From the NCBI RefSeq assembly GCF_010645065.1, contig NZ_JAADZW010000026.1:1-46687 (forward strand): 46,687 bases of DNA, read 5' to 3'. The notes under the pieces were generated by a model. That model ran no database searches, had not been told where the DNA came from, and saw only the letters and a program-made list of their open reading frames with translations. Below, piece after piece: positions 28,378 through 36,804 of the stretch; within the stretch, counting starts at the first letter, position 1; every line of letters starts with the position of its first letter. This DNA comes from Flavobacterium fluviatile (GTDB lineage Bacteria; Bacteroidota; Bacteroidia; Flavobacteriales; Flavobacteriaceae). Position numbers and translations under genes: made by a program.

Positions 28378-29118
28378 TCAGTTCACATTATTTATTTTTT
28401 TGAAAGCAAATTTGGGAGTTAATCTGTAAATAAAATAGAGGAGCTTGACTTTCGAAATCCTGATTTCAGTTTTATTTCTGCTAATTCCTTTTAGCATTTC
28501 AGAAACTGCTTTTTCAGGTGTTATGGCTATTTTAGGAGGATTTCCATCGTGCCATGGAGTATCAACAGCCGGAAATAGTACTTCTATGATCTGAATGTTT
28601 TCCTCTTTAAGCTGATATCTCAAAACCTGTGTAAAAGAATGCAATGCTGCTTTAGCCGAATTGTAAAAAGTATAAACTGCTCTTGGCACATACACCAAAC
28701 CTGTTGTTATATTTATGATTTTAGGATGGCTGTTTTGAATTAATACCGGATATAATAATTTAGTGAGACGAAGCGGGGCAATAAAATTTGTGGAAATCTC
28801 TTTATTCAGATTTTCTAAAGCGAAGGCATCTTCAATAAAATTGTTTCTCGTTACAATTGCGGCATTATTGATCAAAACATTAGCATCAGGATGATTTTCT
28901 ATAATCCAGTCTGCGAAAGATTTACATGCTGTTTCGTGAGCGATATCACATTGGTAAATAATAAGATTTGGTAATTTTTTTTGTGCAGCGGTAAGTTTCT
29001 CCAAAGAGCGTGAACAGGTAATTACTTTATTTCCGCTTTCTATAAGCTGTCTGCAAATCTCGAAGCCAATACCTGAACTTCCACCGGTAATAATGACAGT
29101 ACTGTTTAAGATTTTCAT
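28378..29118 (-). CDS. Short-chain dehydrogenase/reductase (DltE-like)
   Basis: From the ATG at 29118 the protein is 246 residues; an upstream in-frame Met (29145) would place the start over a -7-like element. The Rossmann glycine motif TGGSSGIG is at 11-18, NNAA is near residue 84, and the catalytic pair Tyr152 and Lys156 is in YNSAK. The usual catalytic Ser block reads NITTG, with Thr where the family mostly has Ser, which is a small oddity. It resembles DltE-type classical SDRs of cytosolic NAD(P)-dependent oxidoreduction. The substrate is unknown. It lies just downstream of a Crp/Fnr gene. Confidence 0.88.
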   Translation of the reverse strand: MKILNSTVIITGGSSGIGFEICRQLIESGNKVITCSRSLEKLTAAQKKLPNLIIYQCDIAHETACKSFADWIIENHPDANVLINNAAIVTRNNFIEDAFALENLNKEISTNFIAPLRLTKLLYPVLIQNSHPKIINITTGLVYVPRAVYTFYNSAKAALHSFTQVLRYQLKEENIQIIEVLFPAVDTPWHDGNPPKIAITPEKAVSEMLKGISRNKTEIRISKVKLLYFIYRLTPKFAFKKINNVN

Positions 29119-29142
29119 AACTTGTTTTTTACAATTATGAAT

Positions 29143-29150
29143 CAAAAATA
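29143..29150 (-). promoter_or_regulatory. -7 promoter element of the SDR gene
   Basis: The minus strand reads TATTTTTG, matching TAnnTTTG, 24 nt before the ATG at 29118. No -33 TTG is evident. Confidence 0.4.
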
Positions 29151-29182
29151 GTTTACTGTCTGAAGGCCTGCATTGACCTATG

Positions 29183-29758
29183 TTAACTCTTGCGTTTTCT
29201 TTTGAGCCTGCTTAGGGACTCGGGCTGAATCCCTAAATAAGAAGCTATGATCTGTTGTGAAACACGATTTTCAATATTTGGAAATTCTGCTACAAAAATT
29301 TCATATCGTTTTTCTGCGTCCAAAAGGAGTAATTCTCTTTCGCGCTTTTCTTTAGTACAAAAGGCTTTTTCAAGAATGTGAACTAAAAAGGCATTCCAAA
29401 ACGGATTCCTTTCTTTTATGTTTAACCAATCTGTATAATTAATCTCAAAAATTTCAGCATCTTCCAGTGCTTCAACAGAAAAATAAGATGCTGTATTATA
29501 AATCATAGCCGAATAAGAACTGATAAAATTCTTTTCGCTTATAATATTTTTCGTGAATTCGTTTCCGTTTTCGTGAGTATAAACATATCGAAACAAACCT
29601 TTGATCACAAAAGCCATTTTACGCGGAATCTGGCCTTCACTGATAAAATAATTTCCTTTATGAATAATTCTATGTTCTGATATATTTGCCAACTCCTTTA
29701 ATTCCTTTTCAGGAAGGCCTAGCTGATCTAAAAATGATTTTTTACATTCATTTTCCAT
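29183..29758 (-). CDS. Crp/Fnr family transcriptional regulator
   Basis: The first ATG (29758) gives 191 residues and starts 16 nt after the lipB stop. A longer frame would need a TTG and would overlap lipB. It has a cyclic-nucleotide-binding-like domain (about 25-115) and a C-terminal winged helix with VSQQIIASYLGIQPESLSRLKRKR at the extreme end. It is a paralogue in layout of the other Crp/Fnr gene in this window. No iron-sulfur Cys pattern is seen. The effector and regulon are unknown; the adjacent SDR gene is the natural candidate target. Confidence 0.87.
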   Translation of the reverse strand: MENECKKSFLDQLGLPEKELKELANISEHRIIHKGNYFISEGQIPRKMAFVIKGLFRYVYTHENGNEFTKNIISEKNFISSYSAMIYNTASYFSVEALEDAEIFEINYTDWLNIKERNPFWNAFLVHILEKAFCTKEKRERELLLLDAEKRYEIFVAEFPNIENRVSQQIIASYLGIQPESLSRLKRKRKS

Positions 29759-29774
29759 GCCTGAATTACTTTTG

Positions 29775-30482
29775 TTAAACAAATTCGGCTTCGAATAACT
29801 CAGTAAGATGTTTGATGATTTTGGCTTTCACCTCTTCTTCATCAACTTTTTCAACACCAAGTTCTACATTTAAAGAAGTAACTCCCTTTCCGCGAATTCC
29901 ACACGGAATGATATTATCGAAATACCCTAAATCGACATTTACGTTTAAGGCAAATCCGTGCATGGTGACCCAGCGGGATGCGCGAACACCCATTGCGCAG
30001 ATTTTACGTGCAAACGGAGTTCCAACATCAAGCCATACGCCGGTTTCTCCATCGCTTCTGCCTGACTCTAAACCGTATTCTGCTAAAGTCAGAATAATAG
30101 ATTCTTCTAAAAAACGCAGGTATTTATGAATATCGGTAAAGAAGTTTTCCAGATCCAGAATAGGATAACCCACGATTTGTCCGGGACCATGATAGGTAAT
30201 ATCGCCGCCACGGTTGATTTTATAGAAAGTCGCACCTTTGGCTTCGAGCTGTTTTTCGCTTAATAATAAATTTTCAAGATCACCACTTTTCCCTAAAGTG
30301 TAAACATGCGGATGCTCTACAAATAATAAATAATTTGGTGTTGGCCAATCGGTTTCCTCTCTCCTGTTTTGAATTTTCAAATCGACAACTCCTTTGAATA
30401 ATTCTTCTTGGTACTCCCAAGATTCTTTGTAATCTTTAGTTCCTAAATCTTGAAGTTGAATGGTCTTATTCATTTTTGTCAT
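29775..30482 (-). CDS. lipB: Lipoyl(octanoyl) transferase
   Basis: The enzyme moves octanoyl from acyl carrier protein to lipoyl domains, the first step of protein lipoylation. The 235-residue length is normal. RGGDITYHGPGQ and ICAMGVRASRWVTMHG are diagnostic. The catalytic pair is Lys160 (ARKICAMG) and Cys194 (IIPCGI). The start could also be the Met three codons later. No lipA is visible nearby. A Crp/Fnr gene follows after 16 nt and may be co-transcribed. Confidence 0.97.
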   Translation of the reverse strand: MTKMNKTIQLQDLGTKDYKESWEYQEELFKGVVDLKIQNRREETDWPTPNYLLFVEHPHVYTLGKSGDLENLLLSEKQLEAKGATFYKINRGGDITYHGPGQIVGYPILDLENFFTDIHKYLRFLEESIILTLAEYGLESGRSDGETGVWLDVGTPFARKICAMGVRASRWVTMHGFALNVNVDLGYFDNIIPCGIRGKGVTSLNVELGVEKVDEEEVKAKIIKHLTELFEAEFV

Positions 30483-30528
30483 GGCTAGGAGTGGCGAGGG
30501 ATCCTATTTTGTTCGTTATTTCGAATTG

Positions 30529-30536
30529 CAAAGTTA
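30529..30536 (-). promoter_or_regulatory. -7 promoter element of lipB
   Basis: The minus strand reads TAACTTTG, a full TAnnTTTG match, 46 nt before the lipB start. The nearest upstream TTG is 29 nt away, longer than usual. Confidence 0.45.
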
Positions 30537-30678
30537 CAAAGGATAGATTTAAGATTAGTATTTACCAATGTAGATTTTTGAATTAATATAATAGTCCACC
30601 CATGAATCAACTTTTCAGCATGATTACACTAAAAAGAGTTTTTTTTAAGTAAAATAATTGAATGTTATGAGCAGCAGT

Positions 30679-32130
30679 CTATTTACAAGAGGCCGAAATT
30701 AAGTTCACATCTTCAATTATATTACCCGAAGTCAAAGTATGTCCCGAAAAACCGCTGAAGGTTTTAGGATAAAATGTACTTCTAAAAACTAGATTTTGTC
30801 CTACGGTCGCATTTTGTTTTAAAATCCCCGAAGAAGAAACTGGATTAACATACTGCCAAACTATAGTCCCAGAGCTATTTACCTCAGTAAATGTTCCCGC
30901 AGGGCCATTACAAAAAAGAACATTGCCGTTAGACAGCTGCTGCGAACCAGAAATGTTTTGTGCATACATTGCATTCGGATTGCCATAGTTATAATTCCAT
31001 GAAGTAGCCGCAGGAGCATAGGGTAAAGTTTGGGTGTAATTATATCCACTCACAGGTGGTTTGATAATTTCTATTGTCGAATAATTACCTCCGGTTCTTC
31101 CGTTTCCATTATTAAAAATCATAATTTGGTTCTCAAAAGGAAATCCCGATTCAATCCAATAGGCGTTGTGTTGCCCGAATAATTGGGTTGTCGTTCCCGT
31201 ATTATAGGCCAACGGATTTCCCCAGCGATAAATCAAATCCCCTCCTTTGCCAGAATTTCCACCCGTATGTCCTTTTGCTTGAGCCGTAGTGGTGCTATGG
31301 TCAATAATCCAAACTTCATTAAAAGAGTGGGAACTTACTAAGATTTGGTCTAAAGCCGCATTGTAATCTACTGAATTCAAATGAATCCAATCTTGATTAG
31401 TGGCACTCGCATTGTAATTCAAATTAATCAAATTTGGCGAGGAAGCTATGGTGCCATAATTGGATTTAGCCACATCATAATCTTGAACCAGATGATCCCA
31501 CAAATGCCATTCCCACACAACTGTTCCTCCCGAAATGCCCGTTGGTTTGACTTCTATAATTTGCTCACTCCAAACGGTAGCGGGTACCAAATTTGGATTT
31601 CGCCCTTGGGCAATGGCTTCGGTATTCGTTTTAGATTCCCAAGCGATGATTAGGATATTTCCGTTAGGCAGTGCTTTTACATCATGATGCTGGCATTGCA
31701 GTGCATCCGAAAGTGTATAGGTCCAAGTGACGTTGCCGTTCCAGTCTATTTTTTCAATAATTCCGCCTTTTCCGCCTGCATTAAATGTCGCATTATTCGC
31801 ATTTCCTGTTCGTAATAAACTTCCATCTGGCAATAAATAGCAGGATTGTCCTGGTCGATAATTGCTAGGCCATGTTTTTACCTGTTTGCCGCATTTATCA
31901 ATTAAATAGGTGGTCGTACTCCCAATGGGTGCAAACAAAACATAACCCGCATCGAATGTTCCCGCTTCGTGTCGAATTAAACCCACTGTATTTGAAACCG
32001 ATGGCACTTCGGGAGTGGTGGGCACTTCAACAACACTATCGTTAGTAGAGCTACAAGAAAGTAGCATTAAAAAAAACAAGAAAGCAGCGGTGCTAATTAA
32101 ATTTTTACTATATAAATTGTGATAAATCAT
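30679..32130 (-). CDS. Arylsulfotransferase (ASST)-like beta-propeller lipoprotein
   Basis: The 483-residue protein has a lipoprotein signal with a lipobox Cys near residue 26 (LLSCSS). The rest forms repeated blade-like units such as LLPDGSLLRTGNA, HHDVKALPNGNILIIAW, WIHLNSVDYNAALDQILVSSHSFNEVWIIDHST and QLSNGNVLFCNG. These match the ASST family, whose characterised members move sulfate between phenols in the periplasm. The His in HHDVK and HSFNE are conserved-looking, but the catalytic His cannot be fixed by eye. It overlaps the SCO gene by four bases and is the last gene of the sigma-factor cluster. A non-enzymatic propeller is the alternative. Confidence 0.82.
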   Translation of the reverse strand: MIYHNLYSKNLISTAAFLFFLMLLSCSSTNDSVVEVPTTPEVPSVSNTVGLIRHEAGTFDAGYVLFAPIGSTTTYLIDKCGKQVKTWPSNYRPGQSCYLLPDGSLLRTGNANNATFNAGGKGGIIEKIDWNGNVTWTYTLSDALQCQHHDVKALPNGNILIIAWESKTNTEAIAQGRNPNLVPATVWSEQIIEVKPTGISGGTVVWEWHLWDHLVQDYDVAKSNYGTIASSPNLINLNYNASATNQDWIHLNSVDYNAALDQILVSSHSFNEVWIIDHSTTTAQAKGHTGGNSGKGGDLIYRWGNPLAYNTGTTTQLFGQHNAYWIESGFPFENQIMIFNNGNGRTGGNYSTIEIIKPPVSGYNYTQTLPYAPAATSWNYNYGNPNAMYAQNISGSQQLSNGNVLFCNGPAGTFTEVNSSGTIVWQYVNPVSSSGILKQNATVGQNLVFRSTFYPKTFSGFSGHTLTSGNIIEDVNLISASCK

Positions 32131-32804
32131 AATGGTTTTTTTTGTAACTTTTCTTTTTTAAGCGTAATAATATCTTCGATAATTCGGTCCATTTCGATGG
32201 GCAGAGTTCCATTATATACACCGCGAATACGGCGTTTACCATCGACCAAAATAAAATTTTCGGTATGCAAAAAATCATTCAATTTGCCATAATAGCCTAT
32301 GGAATCCCCGGCAAAGTATTCCCTCTTGGCAATGGTATAAATCGCGTTTTTATCTCCTGTTAATAAGTGCCATTTGCCCGAAATACACCCTTTTTCTTTA
32401 GCATAATTTTTTAATACTTCAACAGTATCTTTTTCGGGAGTTACCGAATGAGAGAGCAGTAACATCTCAGCATCATTCGCAAATTTATCTTGTAGGATTT
32501 TCATGTTATCAGTCATTTTTGGGCAGATACTACCACAACTGGTAAACATAAAATTGGCTACATAAATTTTGCCCTCCACCGTTTTTTCGGTAACCGGTTC
32601 ACCTTCCTGATTCGTAAACGAAAATTCAGGAATCGTATGGATTTTATCATAGTTGGGACTATCGGCACTAATCCATTCAGGAGTGAATTCAGCAGAGTTG
32701 TAAAAAGGCATGCCTTCTTCCTCTTGCTGTTTATTAGCACAGGAGCCTAATAAAAAAATTGAGGTTATTACGCCTAAAATTTTATAATTTATCTGTATTT
32801 TCAT
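32127..32804 (-). CDS. SCO1/SenC family copper-binding lipoprotein
   Basis: The 225-residue protein has a lipobox Cys near residue 22 (LLGSC) and a thioredoxin-like fold. The copper site is complete: CGSIC in FTSCGSICPKM (CxxxC) and the distal His in FLHTENFILVDG. SCO proteins deliver copper to the CuA site of cytochrome oxidase or act as envelope thiol reductases. No oxidase gene is near, so the second role or a copper-response role is more likely here. It overlaps the upstream MORN gene by 23 bp and the downstream ASST-like gene by 4 bp, so the three are tightly coupled. Confidence 0.93.
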   Translation of the reverse strand: MKIQINYKILGVITSIFLLGSCANKQQEEEGMPFYNSAEFTPEWISADSPNYDKIHTIPEFSFTNQEGEPVTEKTVEGKIYVANFMFTSCGSICPKMTDNMKILQDKFANDAEMLLLSHSVTPEKDTVEVLKNYAKEKGCISGKWHLLTGDKNAIYTIAKREYFAGDSIGYYGKLNDFLHTENFILVDGKRRIRGVYNGTLPIEMDRIIEDIITLKKEKLQKKPL

Positions 32805-33396
32805 AAGGATTCTTGCATAATTTAATTCCGATTAATCCGTATTTCTTGCCGTTTTTGATAACAAAATTGGCACGGACACTGCCATCTTCATACCACAAGC
32901 GCTCGCTTCCTTCTTCGTAGCCTTTTTTGTAATGAAACCACTTAAACAATTGCCCCGTCGCATACCATTCTTTGACTTCTCCTTCTAGTTCGTCATTATA
33001 AAACGGATAGGTATATTTAGGTTTTCCGTTTTCCCACCAACCTTTATGCAATCCTTCTTTTTTATTGGCAACATAGAGGCGTTCCTCGGCTAAGATTCCA
33101 TTGGAATACCACTGCTTCTGTATTCCTTCGAGCATACCCTTTAAATAGGATTTTACAAAGGCAGTATCTTTTGAGGGATACAAGACGTATTGTTTACCCG
33201 AAAATTTTTCGTTATTAAACAGCAGGGTGTCTTGTTTAAAATAAAAACCTTCATCAGTAGCTAGTTTGTAAATCGAAGGTATTTTTTGAGCGAGTCTTTT
33301 GGGTACTTCATTTGGGCTTTGATTACAACTTATAATGAACAAGCATACAAAAAAAGGAAAGGTTATTTTTTTAAAAAAATCTTCTTTTAAATCCAT
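32782..33396 (-). CDS. MORN-repeat YwqK-like lipoprotein
   Basis: From the ATG at 33396 the protein is 204 residues with a basic start, hydrophobic core and lipobox Cys near residue 24 (LFIISC). A longer frame begins at 33447 with unrelated residues. Four or five MORN-type repeats follow (LKGMLEGIQKQWYSNG, KKEGLHKGWWENGKPK, DELEGEVKEWYATGQ, GYEEGSERLWYEDGS). Automated pipelines call such proteins YwqK antitoxins, but no toxin partner is present and the lipid anchor speaks for a surface or periplasmic scaffold. It ends inside the SCO gene start. Confidence 0.82.
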   Translation of the reverse strand: MDLKEDFFKKITFPFFVCLFIISCNQSPNEVPKRLAQKIPSIYKLATDEGFYFKQDTLLFNNEKFSGKQYVLYPSKDTAFVKSYLKGMLEGIQKQWYSNGILAEERLYVANKKEGLHKGWWENGKPKYTYPFYNDELEGEVKEWYATGQLFKWFHYKKGYEEGSERLWYEDGSVRANFVIKNGKKYGLIGIKLCKNPYENTDKL

Positions 33397-33613
33397 TTGA
33401 TTTCTGTTTTGAATCACAACCGACAAGCATTTACAAAGCAAATCCATAACTTTTAAAACTTTGCGTCCTTATGTCCAATATCATCGTTCAATATTATTAA
33501 TTTAAGCTTTTCTTATATGATTTCTCCATCGTCGAAATGACAAAACTAGATGTTTTTTCTCTTGGCTTAATGGCATAACCTTTTGTGTCTTCGCGGTGAA
33601 AAAAGTAAAGAAA

Positions 33614-34375
33614 CTAATTAGAAACGGTTCCTGGGGTGCCATAAAATCCGTTCCCATTAATATAAGGATCGGTATTGGTTATATGATAATGATAAATCCC
33701 GTTTGGATAATCGGTGGTTACACCAGTATGTCCATGATAAATATCTAAGCCAGTAACGGCAGCTCCGTTTTCTTCCGGACCATACACAGCGAAGCCATCC
33801 AATAGAAACCCCATCAAGGCTTCTTTGCCTTTGGTTTGAGTCAAATAAGAAGGTTCAACGTGATAATGGTACATTCCAGTGGCTTGCGGATGTCCCCAAT
33901 ATTGATCGAATGATGTAATTTCATTTGTCAAAGGCTGATTAGGGCCTGCATATTGATTAAAAAACGGCACACCGTTTACAGCAACTCCCATGGCGCCTAA
34001 TGGTGTAGAAGCATGTGTAGTGGCTGCAACAGGATGTAATGGAATTTTATAGGTATAGGCTAAATTTAAACCTATCGTATTCGGATTTTTACGAAAAGTA
34101 GTGCCGCCAAAAGTAGTGCCGCTGAAACTTTCATATTTAGCATTCGTTGTGGGATAATAGACACTTTTGTGGTCTGGCTGACCATTGGTTTTTATAGTTA
34201 TATAAGTTCCATCTGAAGTGATGCTCGATGCTCCATATATTTTTTTATATACCTCAGGTACTGCATTTGAAACATCTGGTGAGTCAGGTCCTGAGGAATC
34301 CTCATCAGAATTACTACAAGCAAAAAATAAAACGACACATAAAGTAGGAATAAGCAAAAAGAGTGACTTTTTCAT
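33614..34375 (-). CDS. YHYH domain lipoprotein
   Basis: The 253-residue protein has a lipobox Cys near residue 20 (LFFACS). The YHYH motif occurs twice, in GMYHYHVEP and GIYHYHITN, and the block FLLDGFAVYGPEENG between them is typical of the family. Clustered His residues (HYH, YHGH, YHYH) suggest metal binding. The YHYH family has no established function. The gene lies between the CpxP-like sensor gene (61 bp upstream) and the MORN gene (217 bp downstream), within the sigma-factor cluster. Confidence 0.88.
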   Translation of the reverse strand: MKKSLFLLIPTLCVVLFFACSNSDEDSSGPDSPDVSNAVPEVYKKIYGASSITSDGTYITIKTNGQPDHKSVYYPTTNAKYESFSGTTFGGTTFRKNPNTIGLNLAYTYKIPLHPVAATTHASTPLGAMGVAVNGVPFFNQYAGPNQPLTNEITSFDQYWGHPQATGMYHYHVEPSYLTQTKGKEALMGFLLDGFAVYGPEENGAAVTGLDIYHGHTGVTTDYPNGIYHYHITNTDPYINGNGFYGTPGTVSN

Positions 34376-34436
34376 AATTTTTAATTTGTTTATATTCCTT
34401 TAGACGAAAGTTTTATTTAATTCATGCGCGGTTTTA

Positions 34437-34907
34437 CTAATTTTTTTTTGGATGGAGGTTTTGCTGTGGAATTTTTTCAGCCAATTCAATCATTAAATCC
34501 TTGAAATCTCCTCTTTGTTCGGGCGTATTACAAATTTTTCTGATTTGCTTAAAGTGTTCAAATCTTGCCAATTCAATTTGTTGTTGCAAATCGCCCAAAA
34601 CGCTAATCAAACTGTCTTTTACTTTTAAATCTACTTCTGATTGACTTAGCTGTAAATAGAGATTTTCTTTGGTGTGTTGGATTTCGTCTTCCACAACATT
34701 AATTTTATCCTTGTGCTCTTCTATTATGACATGAAATTCTTTCCGTTGCTGTTCATCAAAATGGAGTCTTTCCATAATCATCACACGCGGGCCATTGCGA
34801 AGACCTCTTGACTCTCTTGGTTTCATAATCATAAAAAAAAAGATGATACTCAAATTTAGAATAACGAGTATAATAACAGCATAGCTTAATACTTTTATCT
34901 TATTCAT
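34437..34907 (-). CDS. CpxP/Spy-like periplasmic metal-sensor family protein with membrane anchor
   Basis: The 156-residue protein has one N-terminal membrane helix (about 7-28) and a helical, charged periplasmic part. FDEQQRKEFHVIIEEHKDKI and TPEQRGDFKDLM resemble the LTxxQ repeats of the Spy/CpxP/CnrX-like heavy-metal-resistance group. Members sense metals or act as chaperones that modulate an ECF sigma or two-component pathway. Five bases separate it from the anti-sigma-like gene, which fits a CnrX-like role. The metal or ligand is not known. Confidence 0.8.
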   Translation of the reverse strand: MNKIKVLSYAVIILVILNLSIIFFFMIMKPRESRGLRNGPRVMIMERLHFDEQQRKEFHVIIEEHKDKINVVEDEIQHTKENLYLQLSQSEVDLKVKDSLISVLGDLQQQIELARFEHFKQIRKICNTPEQRGDFKDLMIELAEKIPQQNLHPKKN

Positions 34908-34912
34908 AATTC

Positions 34913-35185
34913 TTATTTGTAAAATGAGTTTGTATCAGCGATTAGGGCAACTAAAGCTTTTTCTTGTCTATTTTTTTCCACTTCCAATTCGTTTATAACG
35001 ACCTTGACATTAAGGCCTAACAATAACAATAAGGAAGCGGCCGCGAGCCCTATCCATTTAGTTTCAATGGTATTTTGCGCATTCATTTGGGACTGAATTC
35101 TGGCATACAATCCGTCACTAGGTAGTACTTTAACGATTTGATCTGTACTGTCTATAATTTCGTTTATCCAATTTTCCTTTTCCAT
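34913..35185 (-). CDS. Anti-sigma-factor-like small membrane protein
   Basis: The 90-residue protein has a cytosolic N-terminus of about 43 residues, one membrane helix (about 44-62, WIGLAAASLLLLLGLNV) and a short periplasmic tail. Its size, topology and place 19 bp after an ECF sigma gene fit a minimal anti-sigma factor. No zinc HxxxCxxC motif is present, so it is not a ZAS-type protein. Function is inferred from gene order and topology. Confidence 0.7.
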   Translation of the reverse strand: MEKENWINEIIDSTDQIVKVLPSDGLYARIQSQMNAQNTIETKWIGLAAASLLLLLGLNVKVVINELEVEKNRQEKALVALIADTNSFYK

Positions 35186-35204
35186 AGTATTTAGACGCTA
35201 TTTT

Positions 35205-35753
35205 TTATTTTTTCTTGTGGTATTCTTCAAATTTATTTCCTAATTTTTTCTTGAGATTCTCTTTTGCTCTAAAAAGAAGCGATTCTATCGAGGAAACACT
35301 AAGCTCCATAATCGTCGCTATTTCAGGATTACTTAACCCATCTATTTTAGACAAGATAAAAGCCGTTTTTTGATTTTCATTCAACTGATTGATGACTTCA
35401 AAGAGTATTTTAGATTTCTCTTTATTTTCCAATAAAATGCCGGGATGCTCAAAATTAGACGTATTTTGGATTTCATATTCGTCTTCCGAACGCTTTCCGA
35501 AAATAAAGAAACGCTTTTGGCTTTTTTTATGTTTTAAAAAATCCAAACTTTTATTGATGGTCATACGGTAAATCCAGGTTTTTAAGCTGGATTCTTGTTT
35601 GAAAGTATCGATGCTTTGAAAAAGTTTTACAAAAACATCTTGGGTAATTTCTTCGGCATCTTCAATGTTCTGAACATAACTCAGAGCCACGTTATACACG
35701 AGGGTTTTATATTGAGCATAAAGTTCTGAAAAAGATTCCTGTTTTGAAATCAT
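35205..35753 (-). CDS. ECF sigma-70 family factor
   Basis: The 182-residue protein has region 2 at about 10-80 (YVQNIEDAEEITQDVFVKLFQ, TWIYRMTINKSLDFLKHKK) and region 4 at about 120-175 (KTAFILSKIDGLSNPEIATIMELSVSSIESLL). No other domain is present. It is the first gene of a run of seven minus-strand genes with short gaps, so it probably drives its own operon. An exact target promoter was not identified; the leader contains a small inverted repeat CTAGC-CGTT-GCTAG around 35782-35798. Confidence 0.95.
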   Translation of the reverse strand: MISKQESFSELYAQYKTLVYNVALSYVQNIEDAEEITQDVFVKLFQSIDTFKQESSLKTWIYRMTINKSLDFLKHKKSQKRFFIFGKRSEDEYEIQNTSNFEHPGILLENKEKSKILFEVINQLNENQKTAFILSKIDGLSNPEIATIMELSVSSIESLLFRAKENLKKKLGNKFEEYHKKK

Positions 35754-35879
35754 TTATTATTAAGGTTATTTCATAATTGGACTAGCCGTTGCTAGGAAAG
35801 GTTTAATTAGAAACAAATAAAACCCCGCATTAAGCAGACCTTACTTTATTCCGATCTGTTTATTTTAGCTTTTTCCTTA

Positions 35880-36332
35880 TCAATGTTCAAATAATACATC
35901 ATCACTATCCTTAATCGTGTATTTAAATAAGTTGCTGGATAGCTTTTTGAATTTTGAATGGTATAAACCTTCCAGACAACTTTCCGTTTTAAATTCTTCT
36001 TTGCTTTTTATTTTCCAGCTTTTGTCGAAATAGATTATTCTAAATCCTATTTCTCCATTACTTGCACCACACCTTCCACAATAATTATGATTAGAAATAC
36101 CACGAAAGGAATAAATTACTCGACTTTCATTTTCATCATGATACGAACTATAAAAAGTATTACCTCCGTAACCAGAAAAAAGCTTAACCAAGTCAATTTG
36201 AGTGCCATTTGGCAGTTTTACATATTCATGATGTTGACCAATAGCAATATTGTTTGAATGAATTATAATTTTAGGTTTTTTATTTTTAAAATCGAAAATT
36301 CCAGTTAAAGTGTTGCTTTGGTCGTGGCACAA
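35880..36332 (-). pseudogene. Reading frame without a usable start, probable 3' part of a broken gene
   Basis: The frame encodes about 150 residues but has no internal Met and no ATG or GTG start. It opens only six bases after an in-frame TAA, and the only candidate is a TTG at 36332. The translated part looks real: it is rich in Tyr, Ser and Gly with a Cys pair (CGRCGASNGEIGF). It lies 14 bp after the stop of the next gene, which carries a signal peptide. The two may be halves of one secreted protein split by a frameshift and stop, or this may be a 5'-truncated relic. No family is recognised. Confidence 0.5.
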
Positions 36333-36346
36333 CGATTAAAAGTCAG

Positions 36347-36712
36347 TTATTCTTCATATTTTGAGTTTTCATACAGACTGTCAATTTTTGAAGAACTTGT
36401 ATTTATTATATACACAGATTTTTGTGCAGCCGAATGGTTTTTACCGTAGTTAAACAGTTTTATATCGCATTTATTCGAAAAACCCGTTAGATAAATTTTG
36501 ATTTTATACTTGTCATAATAGTACCAGCCATCAATGTAATTATCATACATATCACAATCTGTAATTTTTTTATTTTCAAGAAATAAGGTTATCGCACTAC
36601 CACTAATTGTTCCTTTAACTAAAATTGAATTTTCGTCTTTTTCAACTATTTGGATTTGATTTTGCGAAAAAACAACAGAAGCGAAAATCAGTAAAAGAAA
36701 TAATAACTTCAT
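36347..36712 (-). CDS. Short secreted protein, unknown, possibly the 5' part of a broken gene
   Basis: The 121-residue protein begins with a clear signal peptide (MKLLFLLLIFASVVFSQ), then a beta-rich segment with two Cys (ITDCDMYDN; NKCDIKLF) and a Ser-rich end that stops in SKYEE. A -7-like TATATTTG lies on the minus strand at 36742-36749, 29 nt before the ATG. The reading frame downstream (35880-36332) continues with secreted-protein-like sequence but lacks a start, so the present stop may be a mutation or sequencing frameshift. No family is recognised. Confidence 0.6.
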   Translation of the reverse strand: MKLLFLLLIFASVVFSQNQIQIVEKDENSILVKGTISGSAITLFLENKKITDCDMYDNYIDGWYYYDKYKIKIYLTGFSNKCDIKLFNYGKNHSAAQKSVYIINTSSSKIDSLYENSKYEE

Positions 36713-36804
36713 CGTACGTGTTGGTTTAAAAGTTATTCAAACAAATATACGTGAATTGGGTTTACTTTTGATTATTGTATTATAAAACGAACTATTGTAA
36801 TATA

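Noticed and set aside
32782..33396. YwqK antitoxin of a toxin-antitoxin pair
   Set aside because: The protein is a lipoprotein with MORN repeats, and no toxin gene is adjacent; the label reflects database naming.
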